Shown: positions 12,791 through 27,440, numbered from the stretch's first letter. The stretch: DNA of 64,000 nt from Callorhinus ursinus (GCF_003265705.1 NW_020312788.1:4960831-5024830), one strand, 5' to 3'. The notes: generated by a model from the sequence alone, not told the origin. Program-made: numbers and translations.

Positions 12791-15700
12791 TTGGTAAATT
12801 AGGTTATTTTAAAACAGAAATCTTAGGAAAATGGAATTTTAAGCATAGATTATTTAGTTAGGAGTAACAAATAGCAATATGAATAAACATAATCTAATAT
12901 GTAAAATATTAGATTTGTGGTGACCGCTACTATTCTTTTCTGGGTAGAGTGTTACATGGGACAAACAATATTGTCCAGAGGCCAACTCATAATATAATAT
13001 AAAATATTAGATTTTGGAATTTAGAATATGTTTGGGGATTTTTGCTTTAAATTATGAATTTTATTTAACAATTATTCAATTAACCAAAGGTTTTGGAGGG
13101 CCTGTTAAGTGTGTTATTCTTCTGGGTGTTACCAGAGGTAAAAGGGGGTTTGTGGCTGAGGTAAATATATAACATACTAGTTTCATTTTACACGGATATC
13201 TGTCTTGTGCTCACTGAGTGGTAAAGACAACATAAGCCAGGACTGTGGTGACTGGGGAAGGTGTTAGGGCCTGATGGTTCAAGGAGAGCTAAATATTGCC
13301 AGATTCTTACTCACCCTTTCCCTTTTGCTTGGAATGCACTGTGTCACCTCTCAGACTGTAGGCAGTATATAATTGCTTTATCTCTTAGAGGTTTGTGACT
13401 CACACAAGTGTTTAAGAGCATTTTTCTCCTTGTTATTATGGTTATTCATGTTCAGCAGTTTCTTCCTTCATGATCTGAGTTGCCTTCTCTTTCTTTCATT
13501 CTTGAGTTTGTACACATACAGCCTCCTGAGTCAAGAGGAAAGTGATAAAATCAACAAAGGGGACAAGGCACTGATGTAGAAAGACGCACTACCCAAGCCC
13601 TTAAGGATTGTTCATACTCTTTATAATAGAAGAAACCTGACTATCTAGTGTGGGAGGAAGGACATATTATCTATGCTATGAATTTGCTTTTTAGAGCCTT
13701 CTATTTGACATTTTTGTTAAAAATAGAAGCCAGTATTATTCAATTTAACCACCATGATTTACACACATAGTGAGGCCATAATGAAATTAGTAAACTTGAT
13801 CTGTCTTGCTGTTTTATTTTTATCGCCATCTCTCCACCACTGATGAAAATCTGTTTGTCACTGTTTTAACATTTAACCATTTTCCACTTGCAAAAAAATA
13901 AAGCCTACTACTGATTCCCCTCATCAGTTAAGGACTGTCTTCAAGAACAATTCTAGAAGGAGTGAGTTCTTTCTGAGGCTATTACCTTAATCTCTGCCCC
14001 CATTCTATCTTTTCTCCCTGGCATTTGATTATTTGATCAGAAAATCCCCACTAAAATTAGTTCATCCATAACTATCCTTCCACTGAAACTAACAGTTCCC
14101 ACCCAACTCCACACGATACCTCTTCCCACAAAAGAGAATTCCCAGGCCCTCTGTCTGATGGATTGAATCACTTTGATACAGAGAAATGAGTTAGACATTG
14201 AGAAACAAGCAGTCTCTTTAAATTAATTTACGCTGATGTACGAACAATTCATACTTAGCAGAGATATTTGTCTTTTAAAAGGGAATGCTTGTTAACTGAA
14301 CTAAAATGTTAACTAATTGAATTTTAGGCAATGTGAAAAGAATTTTTAGCAGAGAAGCCTTTCTTCAGATTGAGGGTTGCCAGGTTTAGCACACAAAGGC
14401 AGGAAGTGTGAATTTCAGATAAACAATAAATAATTTTTTGTGTAAGTATGCCCAAAATATTGTATGGGATAAGATTATACTAAAAAAAGTGAATCTGCTG
14501 TTTATCTGAGGTTCAGATTTAACTAGGTGTCATATTTTTTCTGGCAACCGTATTGAGATTTCTTAAATTATCATGGCAGTTGCTAGTCTCCTCCACGGCT
14601 GAAACTGGCCCTGGCTCTCCCTACCTCCAGTCAGGTTAGGATTATGTTTCCTCCATCTAGCACTCCACCCAGAAAAGAACAGCAGCTATTGCTACATAGA
14701 TTCTAGGCCAACTCTATAACATTTTAACAATAAGAATGCCCTGCCTGCCCAGGAGCTTTGGGACTTTCCTGGAGGTGGGAATGGAGTAACAGGAGAGAAA
14801 TATTTGGGAATTTAAGCAGAAGGAAAAAGAATTTGAGTGTAAGCCTTGGTGGAACGTAATAATGGTATTTAAATTATTTATAAGGTTTCATTTAACGAAG
14901 CATATATTTAAATGACTTCAGCTGCCACCTGCTATTGAAGGTAACAAAAAGAAAATTTTTCTCAGTACTTAAGGAATGTGAGAAAACATTTTGAGATGGA
15001 AGAATAAAAATGTATCCAAAAAGCATGACTTTTTTTTTTTTTAAGAATTTGTGTTTTAACTATTTCTTTCCAGTTCTTCATCACTGACATCTGACAAAAG
15101 GCAGTGGCCACCACAAAAATGGTTAGGTGGAAAGAATGTGGGACATGCATTGAACTTTAGGTTTTCTTGTCTCACATGTTTATTAACATTCAGTTTGATG
15201 TACCAGAAGTATCTTTAAATGATACGAGCATTAAAATGTGCATCTAGATTAGAGAAAAATCACTCTGGTCTGATAATTTTGTGTGAGACAGTGAATACAG
15301 ATGACACAATGGTTGCCCAATTATTAAAACATGGTTTACTGATAAGAATTCAGCACAGCATTGCAGTTCGTTACACACGCACACACACATTGACTTGACT
15401 TGTGGGGTTAGGAAAGATGGCTGGTTTTTAATGCTTCAGTGTTCAGTGTCCATTTCCTTCCTCTCTGGGACTAAAAAAAAAATGAATCCACTAAGATCAG
15501 AAATACCTAATTCTCCAAGTGGCCTAAAGTCTATTTCATAAGGCAGCCTACCAAAGAAATTTGCTTACATTCCAGTATTTCCAATATTGTTCTTTTCCGC
15601 CTTGCCAACATATCCTTCCCAACCCCGCCCAGGACCTTGTACGTGGTATGCAATCAGGAAATATTTGAGGAATGAACAAAACTGATTGCACATACCACGT

Positions 15701-17269
15701 GTCACAAACGAGACAGGAATAGACCTGGCTAGGGCTCTGCTCTGACAGACGTGCTGGACATCTGGCAGTGTCCCCACTATACAAATCTGTGATCATCATC
15801 AGCTGATGGACACTCAATCTATATAAAACTATAACAATACCTAGAGGGTCACTTTAACCCAGACCAGGATTCCACAAAAGGAATATAATCAGAACGACTG
15901 AAGCCAGCCACACTACAGACTAAAAGCTGCTACCTTAAGTATTGCATATAAGTTAAGCAAATTTTATTGAATAGATGATAAGTGACATATACAGAAAATT
16001 CAATATAGTGAGTTTTTGAATCAGGATGTTATCTCTTTCATCTTTCAAGATCTATTTTTTGTCAGTTCTTTCAACTTACCTTGTATCTATATGGTTCATC
16101 TTTGAACAGGAGTTCACAGCAATAATTGCAGATAATATTATTACTTTGCCTGTAATTGTTCCATGTTCAGATGTTATATATCTGAGGTTGTTTCATATGA
16201 ATTACCTTGAACGGGAAAAGTAACTTCAAGTTGAGTTTATGCTGAAGAAGAAGCCCCCTGAGCAGAATTCCACACTCCAGGACATTTTCTGTCTGACACC
16301 ATTTAAACACCCTTCTAGCTACAGCAGCTCAAGGACTGCTCTTGAACTATTTCACACCCTGAGTTGTTCAGACAACACACGTAAAAGTGAAGGAGGAAAG
16401 CCATAAATAAAAATTAAAAAAATAAAACCTATGAGTTTTTAGGGACGCTAATGCCTAGACATTCAGTAAAGATCCTACCAAAGTCTAATCATGCATGCCA
16501 TGAGACCTGAAAGGTTTATATATTGATTGAAAATATTGCATTATTTCCCTGAAAGGGTTATCAAAGTAAATACTGGCAAAAAAGGGAGCATGACAATTTT
16601 TCCCCCAACATCTTGTGTTAAAATGCTAGTGCCTAGTGCTGACTTCTTTTTTCCTCAACAGGAATTGTACCGAGTAAGCCTGATTTTTTCTCTCCCGTTA
16701 TTGTCCCATAGCAAAGGGCAAATGCTGACTCTAGCACTATTTCCCTGGCTGCTCCTTACGGCTACGTAACTCCCACCTTTACCAGCAACGGGCACAAATG
16801 ACTTGCACTGCCTGAGAGACAGAGCATCAAGAATACTGGCATTCATTCTGTCTGGATCTTTGTGAGATTGATAGTAAATTACTTTTAGGTAGTAGTTTTT
16901 GAAAAATATTGAACGGACTGCTGACATTTCTACAGACAGAGGGGAAGGGTGAGGAGTGTGAAGAAGATGAGTAACAGAAGTGAGATGAGCGGCTGAGGGA
17001 AAGGGCAGAAATGGAGCATCAAGGAGAGTTGGAAGAGAAGAAAATGAGCAAGGAGAAAGGGAAGGCGAGCAGATGAACAGGACTGGCCACTGTACTTCGG
17101 CTCCCTCCATAATCCACTCTGTTGAAAACCTGCCGTGCACAACCTGGACTTAGGTAGGCAGTGCCTCCCTCGGCCCCAGCTACACAGGTGTGGGAGGCTT
17201 TCCATGCTTCCATCACACACTCAGTGTCTCCAAATCTCCAACCACAGACACAGCTCGAAGAGACTTCTA

Positions 17270-17287
17270 CTCTCTCTCTCTCTCTCT
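17270..17287 (+). repeat. (CT)n simple repeat
   Basis: Short pure CT run. Confidence 0.85.
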
Positions 17288-18487
17288 ATCCTCCCAAACC
17301 TCTGTGGCCAGACCACTCATCCACCAAAATAAGAGTATTTACTTTCAAACATAGAATTCTGACTTCTTTACAAAGAGGTTTTAATTTAAATAATTTGTTT
17401 ATCAATAAGGCTCTTACTGCATATTCTTAATACAAACTAATCAAAGTTGTGCCGGAGAATATCCCTCCGTTATCCTGAGTAGGATGATCAGCAAGAGGCC
17501 CTGAATTTCACAAGGTTTATAATGTGGGCTAGCGTCTTCTAAGGGAATAAACCCCATCCTAATGATATTATGTCCTTCAGGCAGAACCTAATAAACTAGA
17601 GCAAGGCTGAATCTCATTCAAAATTTGTGTTTGAGAGGTATTATGTTTCCGTATCATTTGTTAAACCAGTTTAGCAATCTGGTCATTGATTAGTGGCTTT
17701 TGCCGACAGGTCAGTTAGCTTTGCTGGGTTAAATCCACCCCGAGGTTTCAGTGATGTACAAACTTGTTAGTGGTTACTGGCTGGCTCCGGCAGCTCTGTC
17801 CACGGGTCTTCCCACCCAGGACCCAGGCTGAGGGAGCAGCCTCTGTTTGACACATGCCATTCTCAGGAACAAGGGAAAAGAAGAAGGCTGGGGGAACCAC
17901 AACATTGCTGAGCTTCTGTGTGGTTGAAGGTTACATTCGTCTTCTCCCTTCCCATTGGCCAAAGCAAGTCGCCTGCTCAAAGGGACAGTGGGGCAAGGAA
18001 GTACAGGCCAGGAACATTGCCTACCCAGTGGGGCTGCGAGTCACAAGGCAGTAGGTAGAAATGTATCCTCCCATTAGGGGAAGAGTTGATTGCTATCTAC
18101 TGCAATTGAATCCCACTGGGGCACTCATTTCACCCCTTTGGGTCCATTACACCTGCTGCAGTGTGCAATGCTCCACGTAAAGAGGAGTTTGGGGCGAGAC
18201 TAAGGTTCTCCCTGTCATGGATCTCTCCTGCCATCTGTCCTTCTCTGAAACGCTGTCGCCTGCCTAGGGCGCCGCCGTGCTCTTCCCCAGCTAGAGACTC
18301 TAACTGTTCACAGAGGCAGCCCCCCCCAGCTCTCTGCTCTGGGACCTCTAACCTCATGTCTGCAATGCATGTCGGAGTTGACCCAAAGGAAGGAAAGTGT
18401 GGACTCCACGCAGCTTCTGTTTACTGCTCTACTAAAATTCATGAGGTGATAAAGACCTTACCATTCAATCTGCTCGAAATGATAAAA

Positions 18488-18491
<4 letters not shown>

Positions 18492-18535
<44 letters not shown>
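18492..18535 (+). repeat. (TA)22 microsatellite
   Basis: A perfect 44-bp TA run. It creates mirror-image Tyr-Ile open frames on both strands that are not genes. Confidence 0.97.
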
Positions 18536-18537
<2 letters not shown>

Positions 18538-19559
18538 CAGAGCACACACAAATTTATCTTTCAATAAATGGTGCCACCAGGTAACAAGTTTTTTAAAGGC
18601 CGAGGCTCTCAGTGCAAGTCGAGGACACAAACGTGCCAGAACTTTCTACCGTCAGGGCATCTTCTCATCAGGAATACACTAAGTACAAGATATGTCCTGC
18701 ACTGGGTAGTAGTTGAATGGGTTCTGGAATTCAGGGAACAAACTGATGGTAGAGTTAAAGGCATCATATGGAAATAGCAATTGCCGGTAAGACTGGACCC
18801 AGTAAAAGACTTTGCCTAATAAAATTTACCACAGGGCAAAGGAAAAAAGAATTGAAGGCAGGATGGTATCTATTAGAGCTAAATTTGAGTAGGAAAGTTC
18901 TCTGTGGCACAAGAATGCAAGTGTTTGGGCCACAACAATATATGTATGATCAAGCACGTTGTGGGAACGGATTTGAATGAGTCAGTGTATTTTTTTTTTT
19001 CCGATTCATTAAATACTGCCTCAAACATATTGTCAAACCAAGATATATTCGAAGTTAACTCCAACTGATGGGATTGGGACTTTAGGTCTTATTTTGTTTT
19101 TCTGAACACTTAATTCAATTATTATACAGTGAGGTACAGATGCCTAATAGCTGCACAATTTTATTAATAAAAATGTAATGCATTGTATATTTCTCGATTC
19201 TAAACATCCCTAGAATGTAGTGTTTTATTTTGGTTCAACATATAGCACTTTTTATTCCACTCTTTGTGTTAACTTTGCATTAGCATCTGAGGTAAATATA
19301 GACCATCTCTTCAACAGAGTAATAAATGATGTCGATGTGAACAAAATAGTTTATTGATATTGGATCGACCAAGGCACTAGTGGATTGAGTGAATTTTGGA
19401 GCTTATGTTTATTATTCAAATGCCCTGAAAAACACTCTTGAAATACACAATGTAGATGTCAATGTATAAGATAGGTACCCTTATTTTAAATGATATCTGC
19501 ATATAGCATGAAAATTTAGGGATGGATTACAGACATTTTATGGAATGCAATTTTATTTT

Positions 19560-19740
19560 TACATTTTATTTATTTGAGAGAGAGAGAGTGATCATAAGTG
19601 GGGGGAGGGGCAGAGGGAGAGGAAGAAGCCGACTCTCTGCTGAGCCGCGAGGAGTCCGATGTGGGGCTCGATCCCAGGACCCCAGGATTGTGACCTGAGC
19701 CAAAGGCAGATGCTTAACTGACTGAGCCACCCAGGCGCCC
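19560..19740 (-). mobile_element. SINEC, antisense
   Basis: Reverse SINEC with the usual GAGCCACCCAGGCGCCCC end and GAGAGAG tract. I could not define a clean target-site duplication, so the edges are approximate. Confidence 0.92.
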
Positions 19741-20412
19741 CAAAAATGTAAATGCTTTAAACACATGGATGAAATGTGTTGTTTAGTGAACCTCAATTAT
19801 AATACTTAAAATGGGTATTTAAAAAACCAAAGGAAATAAAGACTTTTTAACACACATACCAAACCAAATTATTTCTAGAAAAGAAATTTGTAAAACAATA
19901 TTTCCTAGGCTTGTGAAACTCTATGTAAAAAGCAATTTCTTTCTTGGGTGTTAAAAAAAAAAGAGTTATGTGAGATCACAACCGTAAGAATAACATTTTA
20001 CCTAGTTATTTTTATTATTATTGGCAGCAACATTCTTTAGTAAAATGGGTGGCAGATACACCACAAAACCAACTGAAACACTTCATGAATTGCCATGCCC
20101 AGATGGTCTATGTGCCCAGAATAGTAAGGGACTGTACAGGAGCTAACAGTCATTTTGGCAGGAGTCTGTTTGGTTTCTCCTCAGCATGAAAATCAAACCA
20201 TTTTAAAGACAGAATTGCAGATATATGAATTTTCCCCACCTCAAATTATACAGTATAAGGTGATCAAGATGCATAAGTGTTGTATAATTATAACTTTGGT
20301 GTTAGGAAAGCTTTGGGGGAAATTGAAGTGGGGCAGATGAATTATAGACAGTGATCTGCTCAGTAGATAACTAGGAATCACCAGGTTTAGCAAAACATAA
20401 AAAAGTTTTTTA

Positions 20413-20585
20413 AGAGTGGGGGATGGGCTAGATGGGGGATGGGCATTAAAGAGGGCACTTGTGATGAGAACTGGGTATTGTATGTAAGTGATGAATCACT
20501 GAACTGTACTCCTGAAACCAATATTCCACTGTATGTTCACTAACTAAAATTGAAACTTAAAAATATAAATTAATTAAATAAAATA
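20413..20585 (+). mobile_element. L1 3'-UTR end, sense, strongly 5'-truncated
   Basis: Reads GGGCATTAAAGAGGGCACTT, then ATGAATCACTGAACTGTACTC, then an A-rich tail: the carnivore L1 3' terminus. Confidence 0.8.
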
Positions 20586-20914
20586 AAATGAAAAGCAAAA
20601 AACAAAGGTTACTGAAGTAAAATATAAATTGACTGTGGACCTATAGTTCATCAGGTTTTAAACTGGCATGATATAGTTTCTAAATTTAAATATTATAATC
20701 ACCTTTTTTTTGATGTCTCCTGTTTTTCAGATTTTCTAAGATAGTCTCCATTTCTGCCAAAATACTTTATTTACTAGATTTGTTTTGGGTGTCTCTAAGG
20801 AATATAATTTGAGTGAATATTAGTTTAATGTGGCTATTTATATTTGCCCACATTTTACTGAGGTTCAAGATCGTGTAAGTACTTGAAAATTATTTCATAA
20901 CTATTAGAAATGGA

Positions 20915-21120
20915 CAGGCACTGGTGTGGGAGTCAGGAAATAAAAATTCTGATTCGAGTTCTGCCATTATTAAACTGTGTGACCCCGGACATATCACATA
21001 CTTATTTTGGAAGTAGGAAGCACAAAAATTCTAAAAAAAGAAATGTCAATTTTGCTTTGATTCAGTTTTTCTGTTAAGTGAGAGGGATGAATTAGATGAT
21101 CCCTAACTCTTCTTTAAACG
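20915..21120 (+). repeat. MIR/MIR3-like SINE remnant
   Basis: Contains GAGTTCTGCCATTATTAAAC, then TGTGTGACC, then TTAGATGATCCCTAACTCTT, in MIR3 order. Confidence 0.65.
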
Positions 21121-22774
21121 TTTGGCATTTCTTCATTTTATGATGACTTCTCTTTGATGCTCTTAAGACACCTTACTTAACCTTTCAGAAGTTCGGAGGT
21201 TGAGGCAAACTAAGTCATCTCTACCTGAAAGCCTGTCTTGTAGACTCCAGTGACCCATTCCTCATCAGCATCAAACTACTATTACAGTAAGGATTACATC
21301 TATTCTCCAGTCTGTAAAGAAAAACTTAGAAGCTACAACCTGAGAAAACATAAAGCTGTATGTTTAGTTCACTCATCAGATGGTCAATTGATTCTTTTCC
21401 CCCTGAACATTTTTTCCAGGGCCAGGTAAAGCATAAACTAACAGTAACTAATTTAATAACTCATAATGCTAGAAGCTTGAAGGAGAAGATGAGGATTGTC
21501 TCACCATGTTGGTGGCAGGAGGGGCAGGCAGTCAAGACAGGGGATTACTTTTAGGGTTTAAAAACAACATGGGATTTAAGGACACTGGGGAAGCAAAAAT
21601 ACTTCATCAGAAGTTAACAGTTATGCTATTCTTTGCCTAAACCCACGATGACATTAGAATGCAAAGTTGTGGGTATTAGTAGTCTCTTAGGGGGAACATT
21701 AAATAGCATCTGTCTTTCTCACCCACATTCTGAACCAAGAGAAAAATTAAACAGAGGACTAAGATAGATATGCAGCAAAATATCACCTTTATATCTCATG
21801 GAAGTTTGCTTGGAGGATGTAGCTGTGTGTGAAAGCCCAAAAAAACCCGCACACCAAACTCCAGAGTTAAGCAGAACTGTACACCCAGGCCCAGGTTGTC
21901 ATGGATACAAGTGCTTTCCAAAAAGAAGTTACATAGTCATTAACTTATAAGAGACCAAACTTCTTCACATACAAAGCATTTATAAGATTGCCTTCATGTT
22001 TAAGGCTTTTTGTGTGAAATGCTGCAATGAAAATGAAATGCTTCATTCTGAGCTATTGTAGACATTTCCATTTGGGTGGAAAAATTCAGATGCCCAAAGA
22101 AGTCTGAACTATGAGACCTTATGAATTAAGTAAGATTACTTTAAATGAAGCTCTTTTACAAAGGTGATCAAAACCATATCGTTCACCAGTCCGGGCCACC
22201 TTAGTATAAAAATCTTTTGGCTGCGATACACAGTTGCCCCAGTCCAGTATGTAAGACATACAGAATTTTCTACAGAAAAGAGAGCTACAAAATGTCCAGA
22301 AGCAAAAACTTCATCCAGTACTAGAATGTTTATTATAATAATATATGTAAGGAATTTGGGAAGTCTTAGAAGTGCTACGGAATATTTTCATTACTAACTT
22401 TCTGATCTTACAAAGCCTCCCCAAGAATGTGTAGTATTACTAAAATGTAATTCTAATGGTACTGATTTAGCTTCCCTTTTTTATACCCGTTTCGTATCAT
22501 CAGAATGCATCATTTCTTTTATTTATCATTTCTACATTCTGATAAATTTTCCCCTTTTATTCGTCTTTCACCCACATTAATTAATATTGGGCTATTACTT
22601 TATTTCTTTCCAGTCACAAATCCTATTTTATTTTACAACGTTTTTCAACAGCCTCTGGCTTCCATTTATTTTCTTTTGGATTTTTTTTTTCTTATCTTCT
22701 TTAGGACTTCTTATCTCATTGTTTGCTACTTTTGTTTTGCTTGTCCTCCTAAAGAATCATTCTTCCATTTTTCT

Positions 22775-22972
22775 TTTTTTAAAGATTTTATTTATTTGAG
22801 AGAGAGCGAGAAAGAGAGCATGAGCGGGGGCAAGGGAGAGGGGGGCAGAAGGAGATGGAGAAGCAGGTTCCCTGCTGAGCAGGGAGCCCGATGCAGACTC
22901 AATCCTAGAACCCTTGGATCATGACCTGAGCCGAAGGCAGATGCTTAACCATCTGAGCCACCCAGGAGGCCC
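22775..22972 (-). mobile_element. SINEC, antisense
   Basis: Reverse SINEC with a near-perfect 12-bp duplication (TTCCATTTTTCT at 22763-22774, TTCAATTTTTCT at 22973-22984). Confidence 0.95.
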
Positions 22973-24049
22973 TTCAATTTTTCTATTATCCATTATGCTA
23001 CTTATTCCCAACATTTTTTTTTATTCTTTCAGATTTGCTCTCTGTTAACATACACTTCCTATTATTTTGTGTTCCTAATTATGATTACTTCTTTTTTTTT
23101 AGTTTTCTTTTTTATTTTGTCTAAATGCATATCCCTATTCCTCTTGAAAATGCACCTGTGTCTTTGAAGTCTTTTCACTAAGAAAGTGAACGTGTCATCT
23201 TACCTCTATTGAAAGTTAGCAAGGGCTCTTCTGTCAACCCAAACACACATATAAATGCTGGTTCTCTCATAAAGAAAAAGGTGTAAGCCAAAATCACAGA
23301 TTCTGTGAGGTTCCCCCCTTCCATATCGAATGAGGTATAATTTCATAAAATTAGGACCATGTATTTAGTTATACATTTTTGCACTAAAGAATGAAGTTTC
23401 CTTTCAAGTGTAAATGAAAAACTCATGATTTATTTTTATATTTTTTAGCAAAGTATGTGCAAATTCCAAATATAATTTAGAAGTTTTTTCTATAGTGTTA
23501 CTGACAAAATATTAACTTGTATCTGATAGTTTGTAGATATTCCATAAATAAACTTACGGGGTGGGTTATAATTTAAAATCTTTGATTCATATAATTAATA
23601 TAAGGTTTATTTTTAAATAGATATTTGAATATAATAAGGTCTACTTAGAGTTGCAAAAACCCTTTCATTAATCTCAGTGTGATGTCATTATAATGTGCAT
23701 GAAATTGCTCATATATAAATGTAATTCCAGTGTCTGAACTAATTTATAATTACACATAATACAGTTGAAGTGATCATATTTATCAAAGTAAAATGCTTTT
23801 CTTCTATCTTCCTGGTTGTTTACTTCTCCAGTTGGAACTCATAGCCAGTAATCAGGAAGATTTGTCTGGAGGGCTTTTCTCAAATGGACTATTTCTGGAA
23901 AATAGGAAGGGTTGTAGTAACTTTCTGTTCCATCTACACAACTTCATGGGCAATGGTCTCCAACATAGCATTCCTTTCGAAGGGCAGTGATTGGCCACTG
24001 ATCATATATATTTAAATGATCATATATATTTAAAATGTAGCTATATACA

Positions 24050-24650
24050 AAATCCAAACATATACATATTAAGGAAGTTGCAAAAGCAGTGAAATGGAAA
24101 GGATGAAACCAAATGGGATGGTCAAAGATATACCAGATAAATGCTAACAAGAAGAAAGTAGGAGTCATAACACGATATCAGACAAAACTGTCTTCTTTCA
24201 GAAGGAAAGATATTAAAGTGAGACAAGGACTATATATGGTAGTAAAGGGTTCAGTCCACTCCAAAGATCACACCAAATAACATAGCATTAAAATTCATAG
24301 AACAAAAATTACAGGGACTACAAGAATAAATAGAAACACATTCAAAACAGACTTTAATTTTCCTCTTTCAACTCATAGTAGATCAAGTAGAACAAAAATA
24401 TGTACAGATACAGAAGATCTAAACAAGGTAAATTTAACTGAGATATACTGACCTCTATAGCTTTAAAACAAAGAAAACCTCTTCTGTGTTCTTGGCAGGT
24501 CATTTAAAAAAGCAACCTCTATTAGGACAAAAAGGAAATCTCAGTAAATTCCAGAGAACAGAAATGGTACAAATTACATTATTGGATTATAATACAATAA
24601 AACTAAACATAAATGAGAAGAAATCTGTCATTTGGAAATTGTAAATACTT
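24050..24650 (+). mobile_element. Old L1 ORF2-region fragment, sense, decayed
   Basis: Contains AAATGCTAACAAGAAGAAAG and following A-rich text resembling L1 ORF2 coding sequence in the sense direction, with many stops. It lies beside an antisense L1 starting near 24955. Confidence 0.55.
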
Positions 24651-26006
24651 CCTCTTACACAGCTCTTACAATAAAGAGAAATTTGAAAGCAAAGTTAATT
24701 TTGAGAATTCTCTGGTTATTTTTTGTTTATTTTTCCAAGTTTGTGCCATTCTAAAATTTTCTTGTTATTTTTGTGAAGGATATATTTAATTTATTAATTA
24801 ATTTAGGAAAATTTCATATCTTTATTATATTGTATTTCTATCCAAGAAAAGGATATGTCTTTCCATTTATACTGTTTTAGGTTTATTCAAAGATTTTTTA
24901 AAAATTCTTACATTGTACTTATGAAATATGCATTAATTATGTTTTCCCCTTTTAAATAAACTACTTTTTAGGTTCACATAAAAATTGAGCAAGAGGTACA
25001 AAGTTCCCATATATGCCCAGCCCCCATATAAGCACATCCACTGTCAGTATCACACACCAGAGTGGTACTTTTGTTACAATTGATGAATCTACATTGACAC
25101 ATTCTTATCACTCCAAGTACATAGTTTAGATTACAATTCACTCTTGCTGTTGAACATTCTGTGGGTTTAGACAAAGGTAAAGTGACTTGTATCTACCATT
25201 ATAGTATCATACAGAAAAGTTCCACTGCCCTAAAAATCCTCTGTGCTTCACATATTCGTTGTTCTTTCCTCACTGAGCCCTGGCAACCACTGATCTTTTT
25301 ACTGTCTCCATAATTCTGCCTTTTCCAGAATGTCATATAATTGGAATCATACAGTATGTAGCTTTTTCTGATTGACCCTTCCATTTAGTGCTATGCACTT
25401 AAGTTTCCTCCATGTCATTTTGTGGCTGGATAGCTCATTTCTTTTTAGTGCTGAATAGTATTCCATTGTCAGGATATACCACCATTTATCAATCCATTTG
25501 CATTTTCAGGACATCTTGATTGCTACCATGTTTTGGAAATTTTTATTAATAAAGCTGGTATAGACATTTGTGTGCAGGTTTTTGTGTAGACATAAGATTT
25601 CAACTCATTTGGATAAATACCAAGGAAGGCAGTTGCTGGATTATATGCTAAGAGTAAGTTTTGTTTTATAAGAAGTTGCCAAACTATCTTCCAAAGTGGC
25701 TATACCACTTAGCATTCCAGATGGCAATAAATGAGAGTGCCTGTTACTCCACCTTCTTGTCAGCATTTTGTGTTATCAGTGTTTTAGATTTGGGCCAAGA
25801 AATTCTAATAGGTGGATAGTATTATCTATCTCATTGTTGTTTTAATATGCATTTTCCTGATGATGTATGATATGGCGCATCTTTTCATATGCTTATGTGC
25901 CATCTGTATATCTTCTTTGGTGAATGTCCATTAAGGTTTTTGATCATTTTTTTTTAATCAAGTTGATTGTTTTCTTGTTATAGAGTTTTAAGAGTTCTTT
26001 GTATAT

Positions 26007-26305
26007 ATTTTTTTTCTTTTTAACTGAAACAAATGTGTTTACTTTATTTCTAGTGAAGTTGAATAAAAAAACAGGTTCTAAACAAACCTGGGAAGGTGTT
26101 GAAGCTAGAGAACCTAGGAAATATGTTACTCCTTAGTTGCAGCCTGGTTGTAGCTACAGGAAGAACTTCAGACACAGGAACACAATGTAACCCTTCAGTT
26201 TTGAAATGTTGCTAAGTCTTCTTGTGCTTCAGAAATGATTGCCCCTGCCCTAAAGAAATGAAAATCATCTCTGCCATTATGTGGAAGGGTGGCCCAGATG
26301 GGAGC
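26007..26305 (-). pseudogene. 5'-truncated retrocopy of an unidentified mRNA 3' end, inside L1
   Basis: About 300 bp interrupts the L1 between GTATAT and GTATATTTTGG. Read on the - strand it has a polyadenylation signal AATAAA (complement of 26044-26049) followed about 20 nt later by an A-rich tail (the T-run at 26007-26022). Near-identical 12-bp flanks (TTCTTTGTATAT at 25995-26006, TTCTTAGTATAT at 26306-26317) look like a target-site duplication. The source gene is not recognised; what is present is probably mostly 3'UTR. Confidence 0.65.
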
Positions 26306-27440
26306 TTCTTAGTATATTTTGGATAAGAGTCCTTTATTACTTTTATGTTTAGCAAATATTTTCTCCCAGTCTGTGGCTTGTCTTCTCATTCTCTTGACAT
26401 TGTCTTTAACAGAGCAGAAGTTTTTGATTTTAAATGAAATCCAGTTTATCAATTATTTTTTCCCACGGATCATGCTTGTTGTGTTTTTATCAAAAGAGTC
26501 ATTCCCCAACCAAAGGTTATCTAAATTTTCTTGTATGTTCTCCTCTAGGAGTTTTATAGTTTTGCATTTCACATTTAGCTCTGCGATCCATTTTGAGTTA
26601 ATTCCTATAAAGAGTATAAGGTCTGTGTCTAGATTCATGTTTTTGCATGTTGATATCCAGTTGTTCCAGCACTTTACCTTTGCTCCATAATATGGCCTTT
26701 GTGCCTTTGTCGAAGATCTGTTGACTAAATATATACGGGTTTATTTCTGAGCTCTCTATTCTGTTCTGTTGACCTGTTTGCCAATACTTTCACCAATACC
26801 ACACTACCTTGGTCACTGTAGCTTTAGAGTAAGTCTTAAAGTCAGGGACTGTCAGTCATCCAAGTATTTTCTTCTTCAGTATTGTGTTGGCTATTTTGCG
26901 TCTTTTGCCTCTCCATACAAACTTTAGAATCAGTTTGTCAACATCCACAAAATAATTTGCTAGAATTTTGATTGAGATTGCATTGATCAATAGATCAATA
27001 GACCAACAGAGATCAAATTGGGAAAAACGGACATCTTGATATTATTGAGTTTTCCTATCCATGAGCAGGAAATATCTCCATTATTTAGCTCTTCTTTGAG
27101 TTCTTCTATTAGTTTTGTGGTTTTCCTCGTATCGACCTTATCCATAATCTTTCAGATTTACGCCTAAAAGTTTCATTTTGGGGGCACTAATGTAAATGAT
27201 TTGTGTTTTTAATTTCAAATTCCACTCGTTCATTGATGGTGTATAGGAAAGCAATTTATTTTTATATATATTGATCTTGTAGCCTGCAACCTTGCTGTAC
27301 TTGCTTATTAGTTCCAGTTTTGTTCGTTTTTTAGTTAATTCTTTTGGGTTTTCTACATAGAAAATTTGTTATCAGCAAACAAAGATACCTTTATTTCTTC
27401 CTTCTTAATCTGTATATCTTTTATTTCCTATTCTTGTCTT

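Noticed and set aside
16655..17140. 161-codon open frame on the - strand
   Set aside because: Ser/Pro/Leu-rich composition from CT-rich DNA, overlapping alternative frames, no recognisable domain or splice context.
18161..18682. 173-codon open frame on the + strand
   Set aside because: It is extended by the TA microsatellite (Tyr-Ile repeat), has no known domain, and a mirror frame exists on the other strand.
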